Shown: positions 1 to 12,300 of the stretch, piece by piece
Layout: each line of letters opens with the position of its first letter
How positions within the stretch are numbered: the first letter of the stretch is position 1
Assembly: GCF_010389155.1 (NCBI RefSeq)
Contig: NC_057761.1
Coordinates: 22,260,501-22,324,500 of the forward strand
Origin: Erigeron canadensis
Taxonomy: Eukaryota > Streptophyta > Magnoliopsida > Asterales > Asteraceae
Direction: 5' to 3'
DNA: 64,000 bases
The notes under the pieces: model-generated
The model's database searches: none
Told to the model about the DNA's origin: nothing
What the model saw: only the letters and a program-made list of their open reading frames with translations
Position numbers and translations under genes: made by a program

Positions 1-240
1 TAGTTGAGAAAAGTCACATGCTAAAACCGTATAAACTGATTATTTCTCTCTCAAGTCTTCCAAACAGTTATTTTAACAAGGACATGCCGACATGGTAATC
101 TGGGTGAATATTTGTTTGCTTATTTTCCTGTCTTTTATTGCTGCATGATCACATTTATTTCTCTCTTTGTACGTATTAGTCAAGTTTGCATGTATCACTT
201 GTTGAGAGCGTCTGATAGAAGGTGAATGTTTTTGGTGAAG

Positions 241-2405
241 GATGGCCACTTACTTGATGTTCACAGTCACATTCTCTTTTCTCCACTTCAATGCAAAGTT
301 CCTTTACCTGGATTTGAAGGGCTTCAGTTTTGCGTATCTCAGTATGAGGAGAAGCATAAAGAGCTACTGAGAAACTTATGCCATGTTCTTGGAGCAAAAT
401 TAGTTAACAAGTTGACCAAAAAGGTCAACTATTTAATATGTCAGTTCACTGAAGGTCCAAAGTATGAGGCTGCTTATCAATGGGGGATACAAACAGTTAC
501 ATTTGAATGGATTTTGGATTGTGTTAAGCAGGTTTGCCACTCAAATCCTTTTTTTTCTTGCTGTACATAAATGAATATTCTGACCTGAGTTTTTGTCATT
601 TATCTTCACCACTCATTATTAGTGGTTATATCAATCCATTTTCTTATGAATAGTAGATTTGGGTTGTATTTTATCTCAAAAAGTTCACTTAAAACAGGTA
701 CTCGTCAAAGGGGTTGAAACTTGAAAGTCACCCAAAGCCTAGCTTAGTGCATACAACCTCCTGAATTGTTTCTATTCAAATGTTAAAAGCTTTAAACCAA
801 ATATAATGCATTGAGATTAATTATCTGTAAAGAAAGTGGACAAAATAGTGTGTGCAGTGGACGGTTCAAACTCACCTGCTTCGTAATTCTCTTGTACCAA
901 AATATCCCAATTTAACCCAAAGTCTTTTTAACCTTTACCTGACCTGCTTATCTTCTGGATATGCTCACAAAAAAATCCATGTTTTTCTTATTGGCAGAAC
1001 AAAGTTGTTGCTTCTAGTCGATTTTTACCAAAAGAAGCTACTGTTAGTGACAGAGAGGCAGGGATGTGCACCATGAGCCAGTATCCAACTCAAGCAGTTC
1101 GAATGATTTCAGAAACTGGTGCATCTCAACTAACAAGTCAATCTCAGGACCCTAAAATGATTGATGGCCAGATTAATGATATCCGAGTAAGAGAGGAGTT
1201 AAAGAATACTGCCACGTGCAGTAAAAAGCCAAGGCTTTCTGAAGATGGCTGCAGGAAAGATCTACTATCTTCTGGATCAAGTCGCATAGATCCTGTTTAC
1301 GGGAGTACTTTTACTGAAAATAGTGTGGAAGTTTCTAAATCAGTCCCTGATGTTGCTGCTGCTATTGAGGACTTGTTAGAACAGACAAGCAAAGTAAAAA
1401 AAATCATTTTTTAATGGTTCTTTGCATTTGCTGATTGTGAAATGGCCTGTTAATATTCTTTCTTGATTTTAGATTCATGACCAGAAGGCACCGGAGAGAA
1501 CTGCCACTGATAACTATGTATCTGAGGTATTTCCTGATGCGTTGATCGTTTATTTCTTTGAAAACTTTTATGTGCCAGAGATGGAAATTTTTTTCTATTT
1601 GCCTAGGGGTTAGGTTCCTTCTCTAACGAGTCGCGTGTGTTTGAATGGGTGGAGTACATGGAAGTAACTTAAATGTGTTAAGACTCACAAGTTATATATT
1701 CAATCATAAAAGTTCACTTGTGTTTGATCCATTACCCAACCCAATCCATCTACCTGCCTGTTTTCCACCTTTGTAATATCTACTTTTGGCTAATCCTTAT
1801 TTTTATGCTATAAATCAGATATTCGCATCTGATAGTTTAAGGCTTGGCAACGATGTTCAGATAGAGGATCCTCATTCTACTTTTGGGTTGTCTAAACACT
1901 GGACAAGGAGGTAACATCTTGCTTTCTCTGTAGATTGGCATTAGATCATCTTCCTCAGACTGGGTTTTGTATGCTGTTTTCGCAGGTCTAGTGAAACGGC
2001 AGACATTACCAACTATGGTGGACAGGAAAATAACGGCCTTAATGGAGGTTTCAGTGAAACACAAACGGAATCCCAGGTATATCTCTTGCTGACTGGAAAC
2101 TTTGTTCATTTAGTTACTCAACTTCCATGCTTTTCAATTAAATCACTACATGGAGAGAATTTTCCTTTACATTTATAAACCACAAAGTGGATGCTTTTTT
2201 TCAATTGCAAGATTTAAGGTTGTTGATGTAAGTGTTAAAGTTCTGAAAGTGTTTTTATATAAATGTACTGCAATGGTCACCTCTTAAACATGGGATGATA
2301 TAATGACAGGTTGTGAGTTATGAAGAAGATTTATCTGGAAGGCAGATGATCATAGACAGAGTTAGGACACGAAGCGGCCTCACTCCCAGCCCGTCCTTAC
2401 CATGA
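241..2405 (+). CDS. MEI1: BRCT-domain protein of the MEI1/TopBP1 type, C-terminal part
   Basis: Spliced exons supported here are 241-531, 998-1393, 1473-1526, 1819-1910, 1986-2076 and 2310-2405 (stop TGA). The joins keep one frame. The first exon encodes a BRCT repeat: PLPGFEGLQF, then VLGAKLV, the KKVNYLIC core, and the EWILDCV helix with the hallmark Trp. After it come a short linker (SRFLPKEATVSDREAG), a low-complexity tail containing IEDLLEQTSK, and the conserved C-terminus ending DRVRTRSGLTPSPSLP. This order matches plant MEI1, a multi-BRCT TopBP1 relative needed for meiotic DNA repair. BRCT repeats bind phosphoproteins at damage sites in the nucleus. The 5' part is missing: the gene should extend left of the window. 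The acceptor at 240 is inferred, because an in-frame TGA lies at 223-225 and the preceding exon is not recognised. Assignment to MEI1 is from recalled family similarity. Confidence 0.82.
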
Positions 2406-5366
2406 CTGTATCCAGATGGAGATTAAGTTAACATGCCATGACAGTACAGAATCAAGGACACCAGGTGAAGGTATGTATGTATGTCTAATGGAAGAAAAGA
2501 TAAAAATGGGACCAAATATGTAAATCCATGCTTCTCTAGTCGATCAGTTTCGGTTAGATTTTGCTATTAAGACCGTATCATGTATTTGAGTTATTCAATT
2601 TTGAAGGTTTGTTTAATAACTAGTATAAACATAGGGAGTATAATGTATACTATCACCATTTTGTAACTATCACTAATCTATACTATTAAATATAATAGGA
2701 TTGAAGTCTAGAACTTTGCTAGAAATTGTGAAACACTAATTTTGGTATTAAGTGGTTATGCTTATATCCTGCATTTAGCTCTATGCTTCTTGCATGACCT
2801 CATTTCTAGTACTTGTTTGTTCCATAAGATATGAAACGTTGAGCAGACATATACTCGATAAATGTTGAACTAATAACCTTAACGTCTTAAATGCCTGTAA
2901 ACTGTGTGAATTTTGTGCGCGGAGTTAATTTTGTTAATTCATTGGTTCTTTCTTTTTTTTGTTTTGTCTTAATTGTGGGTGTAGTCTTTCAAATTTGAAT
3001 CAATTAAGCAAATTGTTTAGAATTTACATGAAATTTCTTTGTTTCATTGTACATCATCTTGTGGTAGTATTGTTACTGGAACTGGACTTACATATCTTAT
3101 GCACATTATATGATTTACTTGGGTCATGGAAGAAGCGTGGCAATCATGTGTGCTTTGTTGGTGACTCTTGGCATGATTGATGACTGAAAATATGCTGAGA
3201 AATTGATCCGATAAAAGCAACCTTATATTCGAATGAATGCTCTTCACCACAATGCCTTGGAAGAATGGTCAAAGAACCAAAATTCAAGTTTCTTTGGGAA
3301 ATTTTATCATCGGATACTCCCCAAAATTCATACTGAATCATTTGGAGATGATTGTGTTTGTATTTTTCTTGGTATATATAAGAAGTGGATTGCATGGTTA
3401 ACTTCAGGGTTTTTCTTATATGTATCTGAGGTAACACCCATAGGTCCGTGTTGAGATCTTTATACTAAAAACTTGGATACATTTGTACATGCACCAGTGT
3501 GAGTGATCCAAATTGAGCTATCAGAAATTGAGTTTGTGCTTTCTGTCGTAAGTCTAGAGGTGTTAATTTCAATCCATTTACATAAAAGTATTTAGATTAT
3601 ATTTGAGCTGTTGTTACTTAGATGGGCCTAAGGTGACCTGTAGAAAGTGACCTGAAGTATATTTAAATGCTTCCAAAACCCATGGAAGACGGCATTGGGC
3701 GTTACTTACTTACTTTACTTGTTTTCTGCTGTAAGATCATGTTCTTTTTTCAAAACCTTGCCTTCGTGAAGCCTTCAGTATTCAATCTCAGGCTTGTAAA
3801 TGTACGCAATGTGTATTGAGACTATAAGTTTATGTTGCAGTATAGAAGGACTAGCAATATATTCCCTTGTAGATCTAAATTTTCCTCTTAAAAGGGATTT
3901 AAGGGATATTGTGGCCCTATAAATACTCCTCGACCATTTCGCTATTTCTTAGTATCAATCAATTGAGGAAATATTCCAGAAAACCTATTTAAAAATAGGG
4001 TTTTGTTAATGACAGCTTTTAGCCATTAACAATTAATTGGGTGCATAAAAATTTGTACCTTGCTGTTAGGAAAATCAGGGGGTAGTTTTTAATATATAAT
4101 ATACAAGTTTTTAAGCATGTAATAAGTTGTTAGTGACAGCCCTTAGGGCTGTCATTATCATTTTCCTTAATAATATCTGAATATTGACAATGGAGGAGAA
4201 TTCACAATCCCAATGTTTCTCATGCCCATAAATTAAACGGTTTAGCTAAATCTCTTACTAAGCGATTTGAGTTAATCACTAGTCCAAAACTAATGGAATA
4301 TAAACTTATATAAATTATAAAAGATAATTAAAATTATATAAATTTGTTATAAAAAATTTGTATTAAAATTCTAAATTTGTTATTTTTAATGAATTATTGT
4401 TATTGGTGGAGTTTTGATAAAGACTTTGAATTTAGGGTATTTCAGGATTTAAGTTTGATCTCTTACAAATGATTACTAGCTTTATTACATGAGCACAATG
4501 CAGGGGTAACACTATTTAATTATTATTATGCAAAAAAAATTTTTTATATAATTCACATTAAACGTTTAATAAAGATTAGTTAAAGTTGAGTTACATTTTT
4601 TAATATTATATTAAAATACTTTTTCTTTAAATATTTTTATAATCTTTATTATTATACAATGTGATTTTTGTAAAAATAAAATTAAATATCAATTGTTGCT
4701 ATTGATTTAAAATATTAACTATGTTTTTATAGGGTACTGATATATATTTTGCAAATTTAAAGTATTTTATTAAGAAATAAAGAATTTTATAAAGCATCAT
4801 AAAAAATTATTTTAAAATAGTATTAAATTTTTGTAGGTTACAAATTTTTGATAAATAATAGTGTAGATTACACAGATGATACCTGTAATTTATATAATAT
4901 TGCATGTTTTATACCTCACGTCCAAGGAACTTTTTTTTTTAACGGCAAAGATGAAATTTTTTTATTTATTCATTTTGAACAGCAGTGGTGATTGGACTCA
5001 GTGGCATGTCTCTTTATCGTCCGGTAGAGATCGACCATGTCACCAGCATAGTCAATCCAAGGGCATGACTGGCGGTGGAAGTCTCACTACCGTTCTGGAG
5101 GAAACTAGCTAAATGCTAGAAAAAAAATCTCATGCTCCATCTAATTAGCAAAGATTTCCCAATATGCCTTTCAAAGGTTTTGAACTCGTGACCAACATTT
5201 GGCTGAAAGACATAAGGGACATTAAATGTCCAATTGGGCTAAATCCTATTAATAAAAGGATACTGACAATGAGCTAGTAACATCAGTATTACAGTAAGCA
5301 AGAAACGAATTAGGCAACACTAGGCCTAATACGTTACCCACTCATACCCCACTTTATTAGCTCTAT
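2406..5366. other. Intergenic region between the MEI1-like gene and the LINE fragment
   Basis: The first 200 or so bases are probably the 3' UTR of the BRCT gene. The rest is AT-rich (very strongly from 4300 to 4870) with only short ORFs that resemble nothing I recognise. A small palindrome-ended element is listed separately at 4005-4160. The last part, about 5250-5366, is probably the 3' tail of the minus-strand LINE fragment. No RNA gene was found. Confidence 0.6.
4005..4160. repeat. Small element with related palindromes at both ends
   Basis: The left end has arms GTTAATG (4005-4011) and CATTAAC (4024-4030). The right end has a nearly perfect 21-bp palindrome at 4134-4154, arms TGACAGCCCT and AGGGCTGTCA around one base. 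Read on the opposite strand, the right end resembles the left (both carry AATGACAGC). That is the structure of a small fold-back or MITE-like element, but no target duplication was identified. Confidence 0.35.
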
Positions 5367-5860
5367 TCAAGATCCACAATACGTCAATGAGTGAACTTCT
5401 TCAAAGATTATATCAGGAGAAAGATAGATTTGATCATGAGTTGTTTCATTACTTGCTCTCCATAAATTGCAAATGTCAATACAGATAATAGCATCAATCA
5501 TTTTCCTCTGATTTTTATCTCCAGATAAGTTCTTGTACCGGTTAACAAAGTCCACAACCTGAAAAACATATATCAAGTTTATCATATACCAAGATCCAAG
5601 TAGATTCCAAACTTTCATAGCGATCGGGCAGGCTGTAATCACGTAATCGATAGACTCCTCATGTGATAGGCACCACATACATAATAACGATGAAGGCACA
5701 ATCCCTCTCTTCTGGATCTGAATTAACGCTGGAATTTTATCACTCATCGCTCTCCATATTCTAATATTTACTTTATTTGAGACCCAATTGTTCCAATGGT
5801 TACTCTCATGCGGTGATGGGTGATTAACAGTGTCAAACTTCACCCCTCGACAGGTGATGC
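5367..5860 (-). mobile_element. LINE fragment: reverse-transcriptase zinc-binding region
   Basis: The minus strand is open for about 158 codons. It matches the C-terminal zinc-binding module found after the reverse transcriptase in plant non-LTR retrotransposons (zf-RVT type): NNWVSNKVNIRIWRAM, then IPALIQIQKRGI, a CMWC pair, and a downstream HEE..CP..MKVW block. The reverse transcriptase and endonuclease that should lie upstream (higher coordinates) are absent, so this is a 5'-truncated copy. No poly(A) tail or target duplication was pinned down. Confidence 0.72.
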
Positions 5861-6270
5861 TATTTAACGATAAACATTAAATAGTTGTACATTTACCATA
5901 AAGACATAAAGTTTAAGGGGTGAACTTTTAAAATGGAAACATATTCACGTTAAGTGAAACCTTAAAGTACTTTATTTAATATTTTTCTTTATTTTATAGT
6001 TATGGAGGTAATATGTGGGCTTTGGAAAAATTCAGGATTGGATAATTTGGGTAAGTAAATTTGATATAGATAAAGATATATTTTTGGGTCGTAAAAGTAT
6101 AATTTTGTCAAAACGAGTATCATATATTTCTTGGGGAGGCGCCCATCACTTTCCAAACAAGTGTTGTATTTATTAAGTATTATTAATCTTAATCCAATCC
6201 TGTCTTCTTCCTTCTTATTCAAACTAGAATAACACCAGCAGTTTCATAAGATATTAATACATACGCATAA

Positions 6271-6290
6271 CTATATCTATATATTTATTG
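6271..6290 (+). promoter_or_regulatory. TATA-like region of the IREH1-type gene
   Basis: A TATATCTATATATTTATT-like stretch lies about 70-85 bp upstream of the ATG at 6357. The sequence between is A/C-rich and lacks upstream ATGs, like a plant 5' leader. The motif is seen; its use as a promoter is inferred. Confidence 0.4.
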
Positions 6291-6356
6291 CTAGATCTTT
6301 GACCTCTGATAAACAAACCCCACATAACTTAATAACACCAACAACAAACAGTAAAA

Positions 6357-9300
6357 ATGGTATTCAAAGGCAGATTCTTTTCATCAAAGAAATCATCATC
6401 ATCAGGTACTTCAAGCCCTGAAGGATCCAATAGTCCAACTTCCAATTCTAATTCCCCAATTAGATCTGATCATCATCATTTTAGAAAGAAACAACAACAA
6501 CCCCCAAAATCTTCAACTTCAACTCCATCTTCAAAAACCCAAATCAAAAAAGATGTTACAACAACAACCCAAGTTCCGATTACCTCGAAACCACCCGGTT
6601 CGACTACTCGAAAACCCGAGGTTGTTGCTGTTTCACCCATCTTGGCATCTTCATTGGGTTTGAATAGGATCAAGACTAGATCCGGGCCACTGCCCCAAGA
6701 AAGTTTTCTTGGGTTTAATAAAGATAGTAATGGGAAAGGGGGGTCTTCTTCAATTGGGGCTAGTAATCTTTCGAAATCGAAAAATAGTGATGGGGTTGGG
6801 ATAAAAAAGATGGGTCTTGTTGGTGATAAGAAAAAGATTGAATCTTTGAGTGATAAGGCTGCTTCTTCTTGGGCTGATAATGTTGGCACTAGTACTAGTG
6901 GTAGTAGTAGTAGTGCTAGTTCGGATTTCGCGAATAAAGGGTTGCCGTTAGGACGGTCTCCTTTACGAAATGGAGAGTCTTCATCTGAAGCTGGTAAATT
7001 TCCGATTTTTTTATACCATGGTTTTTGTTTTTTTAGTATATTTGTAATGTTAGGTTTAGAGTTTGGAATGTAGGTGTGTCTTTTTAAGGCATTGTTAAAA
7101 AAAAAACCGTTTGATTCTGCTCGCCGAGTAAATGTTAAATAGAGGTAGTAGTGCCAAACAACCCTAGTGACAACACTTAAGTAATTGTGCAATGGTATAT
7201 GGCTTTTCAGGAATGTACTGAAATCACCAATAGGCTGTTGTGTGAACTGTACTAAATGTGGCGAGGGCATCTCACTAACCATAGGTTGTGGGTTCAACTC
7301 CTAATGTGGACATATGTGTGCAAGTATTTGACAGTAATAAACGTCTGTGTGTAGTGAAATTGTGTAAGAGTATATTCTAACCTTAATTTGAGCTTGGTTT
7401 CAACAAGCACGCCTTAGGCGCGCTTAAGTGCAAGACAACCTAAGGTGAAGCTGCTGTTGCTTTGTGTGAAAATACTGGCGCTTTTTGTACAGTCAGGTGT
7501 TGTGCTCATGATTTTTGCCAAAAAGCTTGAGGACTAGTTTGGTTTGCTACTTAAAAGGGTGTTATACACACACACACACACACACACATATATATGATAG
7601 TGTTTCAGTATTTTATGTCTTATACAGTAACTTATCAATACAATATTATTTATACCTAAATTTTGTCTCAAAAGTGCACACCCACGTACGAGAATTCTAC
7701 CGCTTTTGCGCTTTGCGTTTCGGAAATGGACACCTATTACTTTTGTGCGCCTATCGTCATTAAAACCAAGGATTTGAGTTATCTAAATAATAGTCAAGGT
7801 GGTAAGCAGTAGCCACTTTTAATATATAATGTATTGCATGTGTAATTGAAGATAGAGAATCTGCATGATTTTAAATGCATCATGTTGTTTATGTATGAAA
7901 TTCCATGAAATTCATATTGCTCATCTAGTTACTGTTTAAGAATATAGTAGCAAAGGCACCAATAAAAGAGTTGATTTGATATTGCTGTCGAATCTCTAGA
8001 AAAAACTATAATTAATTGGCGGAACCTTTTGTTCTAAGACGTTTTCAGAGTTAATGTAAACTAACAATAGTAGTTTCGTCACAGTTGCTTTGAAGTCTTC
8101 CTTGTTATATACCCGTTGATGTGTTTATATAGATGTTTTCAAAGGCCTCAACGAACATAACTATTTTTTTGATTAAAGAGTTAAAGGGTATTCAGTAGTA
8201 ACCATCTGGATTATGTAAACACTATGAAAGTTTTGATTTTGATATGTGTGGTTTTCATACATATCCAGAATACTTTTGCTGTTTTATTGATTACTTGATA
8301 TAAAAGACCGGAACTATCAATTCCAACACTTTTTTCTTTTGTTCTTTTGTTTTTTGTTAGGACAAGAATAGATGCTTAGGCCACAACAATCAGTGTTTAT
8401 ACTAATCTCTTAACGGTTACAAAAGAATTCTTGGTATCTTTGATTTCAATTGCATGTTATTTGATGTAGGTTAAATAAATATGAAATCTTTTCTTTTTCG
8501 CTAGTATTTGGGACAAAGTGGTCTTATATTTTGTCAACCTGTTGACATATTGGCTAAACAATTACCTTGATAGGGCGTCTTAAGTCAAGGGGATATTCTG
8601 GAAACTTGAGGAGTTCAGATATTTGTACTCCAGAGACGAAGGTATTTTTTCTTTTGGACTCTAGATACACAGTTCTATTACTTTTATCTCTATGATCTGT
8701 AACTGAAAAACATCAGTTTCTGTCTCTCTAGACATCATATGACTGTGAGAATCCCAAGGAATCCGAATCACCCCGCTTTCAAGCTATACTTCGAGTTACA
8801 AGTGCACCCAGAAAGAGATATCCCACAGACATCAAAAGTTTCTCCCATGAGTTGAATTCAAAAGGCGTACGGCCTTACCCACTTTGGAAGCCCCGTGGTT
8901 TGAATAATGTCGAGGTACACATATCCTTTTACTGTTTTTACAGATCTGTGACGGGTCACTGGGTCAGCATGGGTTTAGAAAAAGGGGCAACTTTGTGGCA
9001 CGGGTCATATCACTCAGTTCGGGCCAGGATATTTCAAAACTTCATTTGTAATAATTTGGATTTTTGAATAGATAATCTGGATTTTTGTATAGATAAGTGT
9101 GACAACGTTGATTTTTTAAATAATCATAATATCATATAGGATGAAAGTACGGTTTCCGCTACATTTTACCCGTTCGAACCTTTTGACCCATTTTGTTTTG
9201 AGCTAGTTATCTTGATTTTACTTGTTTGACCATTTATAGATTAAGCAAAACCAATAGACCCTTTCATATGTAAATGGATCCAAATTGCCACATCTACCTA

Positions 9301-12300
9301 ATATGTTTGTTTCACCCGACTATTTTTTTTTTCTTTACTCTAATATTATTATAGCTGAGCAGGAGGTTTTGTCAATGATACGGGGTAAGTTTGACAAAGC
9401 AAAAGAAGAAGTAGATGCTGATCTCCATATATTTGCTGGAGATCTGCTTGGCATTCTGGAGAAGAATGCAGAAAGTCAGCCACAATGGCAAGAGAATTTA
9501 GAGGACTTACTGGTATTAGCTCAGAGATGTGCGATGACTTCACCTGGAGAGTTTTGGTTGCAATGTGAAGGCATTGTTCAAGAACTTGATGACAAACGTC
9601 AAGAACTTCCAATGGGCATTTTAAAGCAGCTTCATACCCGTATGCTTTTTATACTCACCAGATGTACTCGACTCCTACAATTCCATAAAGAAAGCGGGTT
9701 AGCCGAAGATGAACTTGTCCTTCAACTTCGCCAATCACTGCATTCTGCAGATAAGCATATTCCCGGTGCTTCCAAAGGATCAAAAGTAACATCAACAAGG
9801 AAATTCTTCAGTGAGGAACAGCACGGAATACCCCCTGTGGATCTGAAGATAGAAAAGGCCTTAAAACCTGAAAATCTTTTAACTCCACCTCCCTTAGAAA
9901 CGATAAAAAACTCCGTTTCCCCCTCTGGAAGAGACCGAATGGCATCTTGGAAGCCATTTCCATCTCCGGGAGGAAAAAGTCCAAAAGAAGAAGTTATGGT
10001 GAAACAATCAAGTGTTAATTTACAAACAGTAGCTCATGAAGTGGATTTGACTACTATGAAACCTCCTGAACCAGTCAAGGACCCGCTTGCACAATCTAGC
10101 ACTCCTATTAGGCATCAACATCGAGTCTCATGGGGATGGGGGGATCAACCAAATATCACCGATGAAAGTTCGATAATTTGTAGGATTTGTGAGGAGGAAG
10201 TTCCTACATTACATGTGGAAGACCATTCTAGAGTTTGTGCAATTGCTGATCGATGTGATCAAACAGGTTTACGTGTAGATGAACGGCTTGTAAGAGTTGC
10301 TGAGACCTTGGAGAAATTAATGGAATCAATTTCACAAAAGGATTATCAGCATGTTGCTAGAAGCCCAGATGGTGCTAAAGTATCGAATTCGAGCGTTACT
10401 GAAGAGGGTGATCCCATGTCTCCAAAGCTAAGTGATTTGTCTCGAAGAGGTTCTGAGGATATGCTTGACTGTGTACCTGAATCAGATAATTCTGTTTCCA
10501 TGGAGGATCTTAAAGGTCTGACATCCATGTCATGTAGGACCCGTTTTGGTCCCAAGTCTGATCAAGGAATGACAACGTCATCTGCTGGTAGCATGACTCC
10601 TAGGTCACCATTGATGACACCTAGGACCAGCCAGATAGACTTGCTATTGGCCGGAAAGGGTGCTTACTCTGAACATGATGACCTTCCGCAGGTAGTTCCA
10701 AGCATTTCCAAACTAACTGATTATAATCATGCATTAATGACACCCATGTTTTGTCTATGAAGCATAAATTTTGTGTATTGTGTTCATCTGTTTACTGTAT
10801 TAACTATTTTTTTTTTTAAGGGGTGTTAAGATATTCATACCAGAATCAGGTAAGAGCTGCAATAAACTGATTAAAGGTTATGGATAGATGGGTAGCTTTG
10901 AAAACCTGATGACTTTGGCCCAAACAGTTTAGAAAATCAAGAATTAAGATTGGATATGCTCATATGCCTAACTATTTTTCAAAGTAGACACTTAGTTTAG
11001 TGTAAAGAACAAATCTTTCTGGCATATCCTTTTACTAAAAAAAGTTTGCCCCAAAGTTCACACTAAAAACTTCAAATTACCTTAATATACATGATAAAAG
11101 AATATATTTTAATCATTTAATTGTTTTATAATTTAAATACTTGTTGGAATCAACATATACAAATATTATATATCATATTCATTAATTTTTGGTTTCTTTT
11201 GAAGATTTTAAAGAAAATTATATGATTTTATGTATTATTTATTTTGTGTTAGATATGTTGTAATTTTATTGCTTTACTTAATTTTAGTAAGGGTGTAAAG
11301 TAAAACTATACTAACTCAAAGTGTTAGAAATAAAAGAAATTGAGGCTTTAATGTAATGTATAGTGTTTCATTAAATATAATAATATAAAACTCAGTTTAA
11401 TGTATTCTTTAGTGTTAGGATTGGAGAAGATCTTTTCTTCTTTTCTTTTTTTCCCCCTTACTGTTATACTAGAGTTAGTGTAAAAGGTTCAATTGGTGCT
11501 AACATTGGAGATGCTCGTATGACAATCCTTCTTTTGTTAGCAGTCACAAAGCCAAATCTCTTTAGCAAGACTTGAACACCCGACATCACAATTAGAAATT
11601 GCAGATGGGCACTAACAATTAAGAATGTTGTTTATCCATGACTTGTCTAGAATTTTTTTTTCACATATATCAAAAGCACATACCTCACATCTTTATATAA
11701 CATGCTTATAACACTATGATGTGAAAGTCAAAACAAAAATAATTTGCCAACCATACTGGAATGCCAAATTTTATTGTATATGATGATTGACGTAACTTGT
11801 ATCCCCTATTTTTTTACATGTTAGCTGACACATATTGCCATACTGATCTGTCCATATAAAAGTTCGTTGCAGTGCACTATTCTGTTTGCCCTAAGGTGAG
11901 TGTATGTTGTAACACACTAACACCTATGTCCCAAGCACACAAAGTTCACTTTACTCTATGGAATCTTACATAAGTCCAATTATTTAGAAAATGACCGATA
12001 TACTTGCAGATTTATCCCCTTTTAGCATGGAACTTTTTTAAATGAAATTAATATATATTATCAATCTGTTTAAGATAGATTTCCAGTTAATCGTTTGCCA
12101 TCAGGCAGTGCACGCAAGCACATACTTCTATTTCCAGGGCAGAACATCACATTAGCTTATTGTAAAAGTATGGGCTTATCCTGTCCCAAATATTTGTCAA
12201 TGCGCAGTATCAAGTTTGTCTATGGTGATAAAGTATTGTCGGCTTAATACAATAAATAATGATAGGTGTTTCTTCCCATACAAGTTTTCAATCCTTAATA

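Noticed and set aside
2959..3454. Short ORFs of 68-97 codons on both strands
   Set aside because: No recognisable similarity, no splice context and AT-rich composition; considered chance.
6476..7297. 273-codon ORF on the minus strand
   Set aside because: It is the mirror of exon 1 and intron 1 of the IREH1-type gene; the + strand frame has clear family similarity and consistent splicing.
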